A stretch of DNA of 64,000 bases from Gordius sp. MW1 (GCA_964036665.1 OZ038527.1:1488001-1552000), one strand, 5' to 3'. Numbered from the stretch's first letter, positions 34,410 through 45,900 are shown. The notes: generated by a model not told the origin, from the letters alone. A program made the numbers and translations.

Positions 34410-34569
34410 CTATTGTGATCAAAATTAAATTTAGTTTTGAAACCAATAAAACTTAAGATAAAATAAGGAATTTTAATTATAGTGAATCTAAGGAGAATCG
34501 GTTATGGTGGTATAGGCTTATACTTCGGGAGACGAATGATTTAAATCTAAAAGTACTGGACATGGAGGA

Positions 34570-35799
34570 TAGAGGTCTGCATGGGCTGGGCCAGCCCGTG
34601 GGCCGGGCCGGGCCTAAAATAGAGCAATAAAAAAAGAGCGGGCCGGGCTTGGGCTTTAAAAAGCGAGAAAATTTGAATTTATTTAACTTTATACTATAAT
34701 TATCATATAGAAACAAAAATGCACTTATTTGCTTAATGATAAAAAAATTTATTTTTCCAAACAACAATTTGGTGAAACTCAAAAATCATTATATTAAAAG
34801 TTTGCCTGAGATGTTTGATAAAATAGTCATTTTTTATCTGGCAATGATATAATGGAAAAACTTGAAGGCATTTCTACAAAGTATAACATGCTATTAATAT
34901 GCTTTAACCTTATGAAAAGGCAAGCATCGAGTTAGATATAAGACACCAACATTCTATACAATATAGCCCTTTTATACATCATTAATAAGCATCCAAAATT
35001 TGTTTCCATCCCCGACGTGTAAGGATGATCCGGTTGACTTAAAGATCTACAAATTGAAGTCAAGAGCCTTAACTATGCGAATTTCAAAGTTTAATATCGA
35101 TATATCAACCTTTCTTGTTTCTTAGTTTCGCATGTTAAAAATGCTACCCCAATATGAAAGAAGCTTCTTAAAAACTACGGTAACCAAATTTTAAAAGAAA
35201 TCGCTCTTCTTGCATAGATCTTCTTGCATAAGTCGTCCAACTATGAGTAATCCAGCTCAGGTGTGCAACACCAAGCAACATTTTTTATTTGGGATGATGA
35301 TGAAACGGATAAGACTGAAGATTTCAACGAAGTTGATCTTAATCCAAAATTAAATCTGAAGATGCTCAGCTAGATGTTATTTTATGATAAAAAGAACACC
35401 AACTTATGCTACCAAACTTAACAAAATTAGCTAGTCAGTTTTTGTCAATTCCAGCCAACAGTGCTACGAGTGAACGCACATTCAGTAAGGCAAGTCGATG
35501 AACGGAATTATTGCCTGATAGAATAGATAGTCTTTTATTTTTAAATGACAATATTAAATTGTTAATTTTAATTAAAACCAATTTTATATGCTATAGCTAA
35601 ATTATATGATGAACAATACAAAATAGTTTTTATACAAAAAAATGATTTTGAAATAACGTAGACTTGTTTTTATTCGTGCGGGCCTGATGCGGCGCAATTT
35701 TTGGAATTTTTTTGAGGGCCGGGTGCGGGCCAAAAAAATAATATTTGTGCGGGTATGGGCCGGGCCTGAACCTAAAATTTCGGCCCATGCAGACCTCTA
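34570..35799 (+). mobile_element. hAT element with GGCC/GGGCC terminal arrays
   Basis: Ends TAGAGGTCTGCATGGG and CCCATGCAGACCTCTA are 16-bp inverted repeats. Flanks are atggagga (34562-34569) and atggaggt (35800-35807), and the uninterrupted site acatggaggtacc is present at about 12500. GGGCCGGGCC-type blocks lie just inside both ends. A plus-strand hAT dimerisation piece reads LPNLTKLASQFLSIPANSAT then SERTFSKASR and a stop (about 35407-35502). Length and TIR match the element at 1539-2763, but the subterminal arrays differ. Confidence 0.85.
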
Positions 35800-35807
35800 A
35801 TGGAGGT

Positions 35808-36930
35808 ACCGGCGAAGAGTGGAAGAGGATGACCTCGTGTCACGTGGAAAAGGCAAGTCGACAAAGTTATGAAAATTAAGTAAGATTAATCAAGGACAAG
35901 GCACTCGATAAAGTTGGAAGAAATTAGCAAAACAAACCCCACAGCTGTGGGAGACCAAATAGGAAGAGTCATCTTTTGTTAGTAATCACATAAAATTGAG
36001 AGCATTAAACGATAAATGATGTATGGAGGATCAGAGTGATGCCAGGAGAAGGAATCGCCTTGAAGCTTCTTCCGCTTGTTATGGATCTTGAAAGAGAATA
36101 TTTCCCAAATGAAGAAAGGTTTAAACCCCGAATTCGATACGAAACGCTAAACGATATGTAGAAGAAATATATCATCAAAAGGACTCCTCACATTTTCGTG
36201 CAAAGAAGTTTCAACGGGACGTAATGTTTAGGAGACGTTAACTAAGAACATGAAGGAAACAGCGATTCGGGTTCTAGGACAGACCAAAGGAGGCAAAGCT
36301 ATGAATAGGGAGCTATGGTAGTGGGTTCAATCGGTTAAAGATTCATCTAAAGAAAAGAAAATCTATATAGACGGTGGCATAAATCAAAAAATTCGTAGGA
36401 TTACCAAGAGTATAGGGAGTCTAAGAGGGTCGCGAAGAAGGCCGTTGCAATAGCGAAGATTTCTGCCTACATATTAAAGGAGGCGACAGGCTTATGTACA
36501 AATGGGCCAAGATAAGGGGAGTCGCGATGTCGGAGTGTTTAATATAGTCAAAAAAGAGAAGGGAAACTTTATTGAAGCCAAAGAAGGCAATGGAAAGGAT
36601 ATTTCAAGGAACTTATGAATATTGCAAATGACAAAGATCCCATTCCCAATGTCGAGCCCAACATAAGTAGGATCACACTCGTTCTGTAGGATAAATTTTG
36701 GGCAAACAAAATGCAAAAAGTGAAGCTAATGGTCCAGATGAAATATCTTTGCTCGGATGCCGTGAAGAAGAAGTCATCCCCGTGACAAATCAAATAAGAT
36801 ATTACTAGAAGAGTGAAGTCCTAATCAATGGAGAGCAAGCAGGATTATACCCTTACTTAAAGGCAAAGGAGACCCTCAGAGATGTGGCAATTACAAAGGT
36901 AACAAGGTAACGTGCCCCTTTCCCTAAAAT
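35808..36930 (+). mobile_element. RTE-like non-LTR remnants
   Basis: 35808-35990 continues the non-LTR tail interrupted by the hAT element. From about 36020 a second fragment begins, corresponding to the region at 1-720: KGGKAMNREL, SIGSLRGSRRRP, and at 36860-36920 GDPQRCGNYKG then KVTCPF. Many stops. This fragment truncates IGFBP locus E. Confidence 0.6.
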
Positions 36931-37738
36931 CATTAATATTAATTGATTTTTCGATTTATTTGCATTGAAATTTTGGATCTTTAAAACAAACTAAATCCAA
37001 ATGCGACCGAAGTAAAAGATACAGGCCTAGGCCTCTATGAAGATAACAAAAGACCAGATGGTCAAACCTTAGCCGCTTTGGAAAATGGAAACAAATGTTC
37101 TCTCCCTTCAGCCGAGGCACTAAATTTTAAAAAAATACTCGGAACTTAACAATACCATAATTTTCTGTCCCTTTGCGACAACCAGTCTCACAACCTTTGA
37201 TCCCCATGCCTAAAAATTATTAAAAAATAGGGAAACAAATTTCTTTGCTAACCCATGATAATCTCGATTTTATGACTTGATTGCCCGAACCCTTCTTAGT
37301 GTCTGCCCTGCCATGCCCGAATTATTAGGGCTGCCCCAACTGCCCGGCCCAAAATGGTTTTTTAATTTATAGCAGTCATATCGCCATTTTTTTTTTAAAA
37401 ATTTATGTTAATTTCGGATTATTTTAAATAATAACTAGCATTGACAACAACTATACAATAAAAAAGTGACATAAACATACTCGAAAACAATATAATACAT
37501 CATTTAAAAATATCTTTGAGCCCGAATTGCCGTAATCTTTTTAGGGTGCCTACCCGGGCCCGCCTGAAAATTTAAATTTGTGACAGTGGCCCGGCCCGGC
37601 CTGAAGGCCGGGGCAGGTTCGGGCAGAGAGCCGGGCTTTTTGGTCTTTGGTTCCTTGGACCTCGCCAGTAAGAATTACAAAGCAATAATAGTAACATAAC
37701 CAAACTCGGATACTTAGTTTTTTCCTAGGGGTAGGAGT
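36931..37738. other. Repeat-rich spacer
   Basis: 37060-37230 is a diverged copy of 57420-57620 (TTCAGCCGAGGC, CAACCTTTG blocks). 37275-37640 is a CCCGGGCC-rich element end. No host gene recognised. Confidence 0.45.
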
Positions 37739-37775
37739 GGCCTAGGCATAGACTAGATAGACTGCTCATGCCATA

Positions 37776-39261
37776 ATATGGCTGGGGAAATAGCGTTTTT
37801 AAGGAGCTAAAGCTATAGCACATAGTCACTTTAAGTGCTATAAGCTATAGGAGATGGGAGGTTTGAGGTGCTATAAGCTATAGGAGATGGGAGGTTTGAG
37901 GTGCTATAAGCTATAGGAGATGGGAGTTTGAGGTGCTATGTGCTATAGGAGATGGGAGGTATGAGGTGCTATGTGCTATAGGAGATGGGAGTTTGAGGTG
38001 CTATGTGCTATAGGAGATGGGAGTTTGAGGTGCTATGTGCTATAGGAGATGGGAGGTTTGAGGTGCTATGTGCTATGGGAGATGGGAGTTTGAGGTGCTA
38101 TGTGCTATAGCAGATAGCACTTAAATGCGCTACTCCTATAGCACCGGCGCTAACACTGGGAATAATTTCAATGAAAACAATAGACATAGAGTATAATATG
38201 AACTTGTGTGTAATCTAATAAACAATTTTCCATTAAAAATATATTGTTCGAAAAAACAAAATTAAAAAAGGGTGTTATTTAACTGCTAAGTAAATAATTA
38301 CAAATTGCTAAGTAATTTATGCTAAGTATTTTAAAGGATATGCTAAGTATTTTATTTTTGAATGCTAAGTTTTTATTATTAAATTGCTAAGTTTTTATTT
38401 TGATATGCTAAGTTTTTTTTATTTAAATGCTAAGTATTTTATTTAAAAAATCTAAATTATGAATTTTAAACAAAATGTTTAATATTTAAAAAAATACTAT
38501 AAGGAAAGGGGGAGTTTAATTTTTTTTATTCTCAAAAACATGGGCGTAGGGCATAACTAGGTTTTGAATTAAGGGGGGGGGGCAAACGGTTAAAATAAAA
38601 GTTGAATTAAAGAGGGGCTAAATAAAAAAAATTATTAATTTGTAAGGGTTTTTTTACATTGGAAAAAATTTTTTTCCGTCATTCAGAGGGGGGGGGGGCA
38701 ACTTATTGATAAAATAAATGTAGAAGCAATGCAAAATAAAATTAAAGTCATACATTTAATTAAATTTATATTAAAATAAGTCGAGTTAGATGGTAAGATA
38801 GGGCAAAAAAATTATATTCAGATGTATTTTAATATTAAATAAAAACAAAATAAACAATAAAAATTATTCCCAGTGTTAGCGCCGGTGCTATAGGAGTAGC
38901 GCATTTAAGTGCAATCGGCTATAGCACATAGCACCTCAAACTCCAATCTCCTATAGCACATAGCACCTCAAACCTCCCATCTCCTATAGCACATAGCACC
39001 TCAAACTCCCATCTCCTATAGCACATAGCACCTCAAACTCCCATCTCCTATAGCACATAGCGCTTCAAACCTCCCATCTCCTATAGCTCATAGCACCTCA
39101 AACCTCCCATCTCCCATAGCTCTAGCACCTCAAACCTCCCATCTCCTATAGCTTATAGCACTTAAAGTGACTATGTGCTAGTAGACATAGCGTATTTAAT
39201 AGGCTATTCCCATCAGCGGGGAGGTGCTAAGCGCGCTTGTGCTAAGCGTTTTCCCACCACT
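37776..39261. mobile_element. Foldback-like element with tandem-repeat arms
   Basis: Inserted in the MITE with 8-bp TSD atgccata (37768-37775, 39262-39269). Each arm is an array of about 30-35-bp units built on GGTGCTATGTGCTATAGGAG (left, 37815-38170), with its inverse CTCCTATAGCACATAGCACC in the right arm (38865-39180), so the arms can fold on each other. The loop region has eight or so TGCTAAGT repeats (38283-38450) and a CATGGGCGTAG-family scrap (38540-38700). Outer termini carry GGGGAAA-AGCG and its approximate inverse. No ORF. Confidence 0.8.
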
Positions 39262-39337
39262 ATGCCATATGTTGCATATGGTTAATTGTGTGTTAAATTT
39301 TCGTCCATTTTGAAGAGAGCAACTGGTGTGTTTTAAC

Positions 39338-40261
39338 TAGAGCTGTTAAAGGAACTAGTTCCAACTAGTTCCAAGGAACTAGTTCCTGGAACTAGTTTCT
39401 TTTCTTAAAAAAAGGAAATAATAAGTTCCTTTTTAAAATGAGGAACTGGAACTAGATCCTTTTTTTCTCAATTTATCGCAAAAGGAACTATTTACAAATT
39501 CCTTTTGAGTTCCTTTTGCTAATTTCAATTTGCATTAAAATTTTTAAAATTAATTTATAATTTAAATATTATTTAGTATTTTATTCACGGTAGTGTTTGT
39601 TAAATAAATTTTTCGACTTATGGTAATTTATATAAAGTTCATTTCCTTTAATTGGTTTTTAATTTTAATCATATTCCTAGTAATAGTAAGTTTATAAATA
39701 TTAAATATATAATCTTCTAAGTTTAGATATGAGTGAGAGTGTACCATAATTAAACCTGAAAATATACCCTGGCCTTTATTTGAGAATATTTTTACGCTTA
39801 TTCGAAAGGATGCAAAATCAATAACTCTTTATGCTCTCCAAGAATTTAAGTGTTTTAGACAGTTTTCCCCATTTAAAAAAACTATTTATTAAATATAATA
39901 CGCCATTACCATCAAGTGCCCCTGTGGAAAGATTATTTAGCTTGGGCAAAATTTTATTTGGAGACAAGCGAACATGTCTTTTAGATGACAACTTTGAAAA
40001 TAATATTTTGTTAAAATCAAATAAACATTTTTAACCTGATAATTTTTTATAAATTGTAATATATAATTAATATTGGTTTTACGAATTAATAAAAGATGTT
40101 TGTACATTTAAAAAAAATTTAAAAAGGAACTTTAAAAGGAACTGGAACTGGAACTAGTTCCTTTTTAAAATGAGGAACTAGGAACTGGAACTAGTTCCAT
40201 TTTAGGCAAAGGAACTGGAACTTAACAAGTTCCGTTTTAAAAGGAACTTTTAACAGCTCTA
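39338..40261 (+). mobile_element. hAT element with GGAACTAGTTCC arrays
   Basis: Ends TAGAGCTGTTAAAGGAACT and AGGAACTTTTAACAGCTCTA, flanks gttttaac (39330-39337) and gtattaac (40262-40269), 7 of 8 identical. The clean MITE copy at 45470-45500 shows the uninterrupted sequence. Terminal regions are filled with GGAACTAGTTCC palindromes and GGAACTGGAACT repeats. The ORF at 39831-40034 encodes a hAT dimerisation fragment. Confidence 0.85.
39831..40034 (+). pseudogene. hAT dimerisation domain fragment
   Basis: 67 residues: FPHLKKLFIKYNTPLPSSAP, then VERLFSLGKILFGDKR and LLDDNFENNILL. The PLPSSAPVERLFS core and trailing LNDxxFE-LLLKxN-type helix are typical of the hAT C-terminal domain in animal hAT elements. 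No catalytic region accompanies it. Confidence 0.7.
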
Positions 40262-40629
40262 GTATTAACCATGTAATTTTGCCCTATAACAGTCAATTTA
40301 CCTTTCCCACTAGTTAATAAATTAAAACGAATGTCAATAAATTAAAATTATACAAAGTATTGATGGCGCTATATTATTAAACAAACTCTAATCGCAGTTT
40401 TTACATTTTTAATTTTTATGTATTGTGTAAATGATACTTATTTTAAAATGCTGTTTTTGATATCTACCCAATTCAATATTATTTTATTTACCTTTTTAAG
40501 ATTATTTAATTTGCGAAAATTACTAATTTCTAAATGATCACCACTTTACCATGTTCACATCAAAATGGTGGAAAAAAGGGTACACAATTTGTGCGTTGGT
40601 GAATAGTCTATCTAGTCTATGGGCCTAGG

Positions 40630-41315
40630 TAGTGCATAATATTTGGTATCGAAAAATACAAACTAAAATTATACAATTTAAAGTTTTTTTTTAATTTTGT
40701 ATCCTAACTGAAATTTTGTTTGAGGCTAGGACGTCCATTTGTCTGTTTAAATCAATTGATTATTTCTCTCTTTACAAAAGCCTACACTAATAGGGCTTCT
40801 CTTAATACAGCTATGAAAATGTGTTTTTAGCCAAAAATTTATTCGCCCGTGCCCAACCCCTGTCAGAAATTCTTTTATTTTTTTGGCTAGACCTGCGTCA
40901 AGGCGGCCCTTTTTTTTATTAAACTACCATTGTTTATTCAAGAAATGTCAATATAATCGCCCATTGATGCTTATAAATGGGTTCATACATATATACAACT
41001 TTAAATCGCTGGCCGACTCGTGGCCTCTTTTAGCTGATGATTTCGATGTAGACTGATTTTTTTTAATTTTCTTATATATATTTATTTCATATCCTGTATT
41101 GTCAATATCTACGTATTTGATTCAATAAACTTTAAAAAAAAAAAAAATTAACGAATAGATGGCGATCTCGCCTCGACTCCTACATAAATCTCGCTCTTGT
41201 CTGGTCCCGATGAGAAATTACCGTATGATTTTATTAATACTGACACAACATTAAATGAATATAACAAAAATATTTGGTAAAAGATAAAACATTTAAATCA
41301 CTTTCGTGAATACAA
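40630..41315. other. Spacer without recognised gene
   Basis: AT-rich. A short TCTCG-type element scrap lies at 41160-41215. Nothing else recognised. Confidence 0.4.
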
Positions 41316-41866
41316 TCATTGGAAATAATTCAATCTAGATTGTTTTTTTATAATAGCTAATTTTGGGTTTTTACAAAATATCAAAGTACAATGGGGTCCG
41401 CTATGGCATTGCCCAGATTTTAAAATTTCTCCCTCATTCTAAATTGCAAATAATAATTATATTTATAAAATTAAAGTAAGGTAAATTGTTATAACTTTTA
41501 ATTTTAATATTAAACCTTGTGTTCAGTCCATGCATATGTAAGTACCATTCCTTATCATGTTACAAAGCAGATCTGCTTCACATTTTATAGTACCAGGTTC
41601 ACAATCTTCACCCAAAATCTATTATGATCAAAATTTGATTTAATTTTGAAATCAAGTTTTATTTATAGTAAATGAGTGCTTTTTTGTTGAAAATCACAAA
41701 GGAATGAGAGCGATAATGGATAAATGCTATGTTTTATTTTGATACCTTTCCACAAACTTCACAACACCCACAACCATCCATCACTAGGCCTCCTTTGCAA
41801 TCATAGGGCGGGGCGGTCTTACATTTTGGATTTTGCTTTAGGCAAGGGCACGATAATGAAGACACT
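41316..41866 (-). pseudogene. IGFBP-domain protein gene D (decayed)
   Basis: Exons correspond one-to-one to gene C: 41746-41866 (SLSCPCLKQ, DGCGCCEVCGK, donor kept), 41618-41523 (GEDCEPGTIKC, LLCNM, then a deletion around ICM and a premature TGA before the donor position), and 41438-41316 (GEILKSGQC, stop). In the last exon the Cys of the GENCG motif is lost. The two defects suggest a pseudogene, though the first exon is perfect. Confidence 0.65.
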
Positions 41867-42153
41867 CTGTAATAAATAAAATTATAAATTTATTGAATCT
41901 TTATGACGAATATAACTTACAATACTTTAAAAAACAACAATATATTATTAAATGTGAATCTATGTTAGTATTGCATACCGTTGTACAAACGGCTGTGTTT
42001 TGCATGGTCGACATAGACCCCAGATTTTTTAGTCTGTTTTTCTTAGTCGCATAAACATACGAAAGGTTTTTTGGTCAAACCTTGGTCTGTTTATGTTTAG
42101 TCGACTAAAGCCAAAGGTCGACCAAACAAAACCCAGCCGTTTTTACAACACTG

Positions 42154-43626
42154 GACTGCATATGATGAAAACAAATTATAAAAAATTATTATTGTTTTAC
42201 TCCTTAACAATTTATCAAGAATGTTATCAATGGTAAAAAAATTTTGTTTTAGGAACAGCATTTTTCGTAATGTTTAATAGCCTGAGATAATTCATTAAAA
42301 CTCTATACATTTGTATTTCAATCTTTGGTTTTAAATTTTAGTGACCCCATAAGATTTAATTTAAAATTATTTTAGCTGTGTATTTAATATTATATCTATT
42401 TCTAATTATATTTGTTAAACTTAGCCTTAATAAACTAGGATTACTATTACAAGGTGTTTCCTTTTGAAGAAATTAATTTGACCTCTACTTATAATTTAAT
42501 GATAAAACTTGGTCCTTTAAAATACGCCAGAGGCTCCGCCCTTGAGGCCTGGCTGTTTTTGTGCTAAGCAACCACCTTATTTTTTCTTAGTATTTAAATT
42601 TACTATGCAATTTTTTGACAGGAGACGAGACGACGACACTACACCTTTTAAAATGCGAATATTTTTTATATGGAAAAATTAATCATAACTGCTTAATTTG
42701 TATCATAAAAGTAACTGAAAAAATCAAGTTTTCTTAGTTAATAACATGGGCTTAGTCAGAGGGAGGCAGGGAGGGGCGGCTGCCTCCTTCTAAATCCAAT
42801 TTTTTTTCTAATTTATTTAAATTGTGACTGAACTTTTAAAAAAAATTATCATTTTGCCCCTTCCTTAATCATTATTGCTCTAATTCCAATGCTGGCTGCG
42901 CCAATAGAACACTCAATAACATCCAATATTGGTGCATCGGAAACTTTGGCAGCAGTTTGAATAACTTCTGGCAAGCAAGACCACAAAAGGACTGTTACGG
43001 AATTTAGAATAAAATCATTCTCAAACAGTAAAATACCAATTGCATGCAATAGGTTTATTTAGTTTTTTTGTAAGTTTATACTGTATTTAATAACAAAAAT
43101 TTTTTGATAGGTTAAAATATCATATATTTATTATAAATTTTAAGGACCCTCCCTTTGGGATTTACGGAGTAGGCCTGTGCCTTATGAAAATTATACTAAA
43201 ATTATGAAGATTAATTTTGCGAATAAATCTTATTATAGTCTTACTCAATTATGCGAATAATAAAGATTAATCCCAAAACCCGTAAGGCAAGTGAATTCTT
43301 CATTTTATAATATTTTTTAATTTTAATAAATTATTTTCAGTAAAATAAGCTTTAGGAAATTTATATTATGTGACATCATGAAATCGTTTGTTGCATAATC
43401 AATTATCTTGATTGTTTATTCAACGTAATTTATTTGCAATTTGCCGCACGTTCTTAAATTAAAATTTATATAAAATTGAATTTTTTTTATTAAATAGCAA
43501 CAAACTTATTGTAAAATTGAGGTCGATTAGAATGGGATGACATAAGATATTTATGTGTAAAATTTCGTATATTTTTTAATATTTGTTTATAAAAATAAAT
43601 AAATTTTAAATCCTGGACGTGCTTGT
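42154..43626. repeat. Duplicated unit spacer, third copy
   Basis: Matches 6017-7053 and 21333-22400 with more divergence. Holds a CATGGGCTTAGTC-family MITE (42744-42905) and the minus-strand LLFENDF open stretch (42849-43049), which reads VLLWSCLPEVIQTAAKVSDA here. No domain assigned. Confidence 0.5.
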
Positions 43627-44460
43627 TCATGATTGTTTCGCTTTACAAACACCTACATTGCCAGGGCTCAATTGATCACAATAGAGACCACTCTCGCAAG
43701 TGCCTTGCTGGCCTAAGACCACAAGTCTCACCCCTTTTCTAAAATTGTTTAAATTAATTTAAAATTTTAGTATTATTTAAAGTTTAGAATAGAAAGGAAT
43801 ATTTTAAATCTAAATAACAAACCTTAGGTCGTCTGGCTACACAAATTCCTTCTCATTGCGTTAATTCAGCATCAGGTGGTGGTTGTTCACAGATCAATCC
43901 CTCATCACAAAATTGAAAAGCAAGCCCACCACAGACTTCACCAATAACCTATCGCGATAAGTAAAAGCGAATGCAATTTAAAAGTTTCCAATGGAATTAG
44001 TGAAAAGTTACGAGAGGGAACGAACGGACATGACGGAGACGGATAACCAAAAACGTGCCCATAAATTGCATAGCATTTAAAAGTAAAGACAATTTATTTA
44101 GAGCATGTTTGTGTGAGGGGAGGAGGTGGTTTTAGAAATTGCACATCAATTAAAACTTAAACAGTGGGCCTCGTTTAAGCTAAGCATAGACTTGATAGAC
44201 TACTCATCAACTTTAAATAATTGTGCCGATTTTCCGCCATTTTGAAATGTGGACAAATAAGGGAATGACAAGTCGACCGTTAGTCTAAGTTAAACCAAAG
44301 GTGGACCAAACAAAACCCAGCCGTTTTTACAACATTACCTTTGCACAGACTTGACAGCATCCGCAAGGATCAGAAACCAGGTCGCCTTTGCAATTGGTAG
44401 GGGGCTCAGTGCTACATTGTGGGACTTGCGATTGGCATGGGCAAGAAAATGCAGAAGTTC
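43627..44460 (-). pseudogene. IGFBP-domain protein gene F (divergent, broken)
   Basis: Exons 44339-44460 (FSCPCQSQVPQC, CKGDLVSDPCGCCQVCAK, donor), 43823-43948 (GEVCGGLAFQFC, GLICEQ, in-frame TGA at 43853-43855, then EGICVARRPK and donor), and 43627-43736 (GETCG then a frame change to GTCESGLYCDQ, stop). All splice sites are present but the TGA and frame change break it. The CGCCQVCAK core is closer to the general IGFBP consensus than in A-E, so F may be nearest the founder gene. Half of a GTCGAC-rich MITE starts 6 nt after the first donor. Confidence 0.65.
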
Positions 44461-45238
44461 CTATTAAATTATTTTTTAAAAACATACAAATATAATTAAA
44501 TTTCTGCAAATATTTAGTTTGCCTTCTTAATAATCTATATGATTTAACAATAAAACCAAAATCCACAAAGTATTTATATTGTATAGCTTAATATAAGCTG
44601 ATGATAGAGTTTGTATTGTTTAATATTAACATAATTTTATAACCAAAAATTAAATAACAATATGATATATTAGAAATTATATTGACAAAGGACAATTTAA
44701 TAGTAATAGAAAGTTATTTAAAAAATAATCGAATATAAAATATAATAGAATAGAATATATATAAAAACAGTTTCTTTTATTTTAAAATGTATATATATAA
44801 TAAATATCCTACTTAGCTACAAAAATTGTTAGCATGTACAATGAGAATAGCTAAAGGCTTCATATATTCAAATTATAAGTTAAAAATATTTAAAAATTCT
44901 TTATTGTAGCCAACTCACGTATCTTTGCTTATTTAGTATTTGTTTACTTAAAACAGAATCTATATTCCCTGAGGCGTCTACTATATTTATTAATTTTTTC
45001 AACAAGTACCGTACTTATTCAATTAATACATTTTTGTTTTTAATGTTAGAGAGGGGGGGGGAAGGCTTCGGGTGTTTTAATATTATAACTGTTTATTTTA
45101 AATAATGTTTTTAATTTTGTAATTATTTCTAATGTTATAAACGAAAGCCGAGATCTCAAAACAAATTGGCTGACATTCGTATTTTTCTTTGTTTATTGAC
45201 CCACATACATATACAATACAGTATATGATTAATATACA
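44461..45238. other. AT-rich spacer
   Basis: No gene recognised. A minus-strand ATG at 44863 starts MKPLAILIVH, signal-peptide-like, but its splice phase does not fit the exon of gene F, so it is not annotated as an exon. Confidence 0.4.
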
Positions 45239-45386
45239 CATGGGCGTAGCCAGGGGGGCAGGGAGGGGCGGCTGCCCCCTCTAAATTCAAAAATTTATTA
45301 ATGACCAAGATTTCAAAAAATGATCATTTTGCCCCTTCCTAAATCATTATTGCCCCCCTCTAATTCCAATGCTGGCTACGCCCATG
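45239..45386. mobile_element. CATGGGCGTAGCC MITE (hAT-like)
   Basis: 148 bp with ends CATGGGCGTAGCCAG and CTGGCTACGCCCATG. Flanks are aatataca and aatatact. Inside both ends are GGGGGCAGGG and GCCCCC tracts. Family copies with perfect 8-bp TSDs: 46975-47126 (actatata) and 53724-53894 (aactcatg). Copies without a resolved perfect TSD: about 6555-6720, 21886-22055, 30000-30165, 42744-42905, 51412-51535, 54203-54364, 55287-55452, and 61985-62095 (right end). Confidence 0.8.
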
Positions 45387-45394
45387 AATATACT

Positions 45395-45831
45395 CATAGA
45401 CTAGATAGACTGTTCATGCCATATGTTGCATATGGTTAATTGTGTATCAAATTTTCCTTCATTTTGAAGAGTGCAATTGGTGTATTTTAATTATGTATTT
45501 TTGCCCTATAACAGTCAATTTACTTTCCTCACTAGTTTATAATTTAAAACGAACGTCAATAAATTAATATTATACAAAATATTGATGGTGCTATATTATT
45601 AAACAAACTTTAATCGCAGTTTTTACATTTTTAATTTTTATGTATTGTGTAAATGATATTTATTTTAAAATGCTGTTTTTGATATCTACCCAATTCAATA
45701 TTTTTTTATTTACCTTTTTAAGATTAAATTTTTGAAAATTTCTATATGCACTACTTTAACATGTTTACATCAAAATGGCGGAAAAAAGAGTACACAAGTT
45801 GTGCGTTGATGAGCAGTCTATCTAGTCTATG
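45395..45831. mobile_element. CATAGACTAGATAGACTG MITE, clean copy
   Basis: 437 bp, TIRs CATAGACTAGATAGACTG and CAGTCTATCTAGTCTATG (18 bp), TSD aatatact on both sides (45387-45394 and 45832-45839). It lies directly against the MITE 45239-45386, using that element's right-hand TSD as its own target. Serves as the reference for the nested copy 37747-40621. Fragments occur at about 44190-44260, 50790-51075 and 61105-61170. Confidence 0.9.
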
Positions 45832-45900
45832 AATATACTATAGACATATTCATAGTAACTAGCAAGATTTAGTGTTATCATTGCTGTTACGCAATCTCTT

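Larger units (their letters stand above)
37747..40621. mobile_element. TIR MITE hosting two later insertions
   Basis: The left end CATAGACTAGATAGACTG and right end AGTCTATCTAGTCTATG are flanked by a perfect 8-bp TSD ggcctagg (37739-37746, 40622-40629). Subtracting the foldback element (37776-39261) and hAT element (39338-40261) with their TSD copies leaves about 450 bp, the size of the clean copy at 45395-45831. Confidence 0.9.

Noticed and set aside
43853..43855. In-frame TGA in IGFBP gene F as a selenocysteine codon
   Set aside because: The position is not a Cys in sister copies and the same gene has a frame change in the last exon, so decay is the simpler reading.
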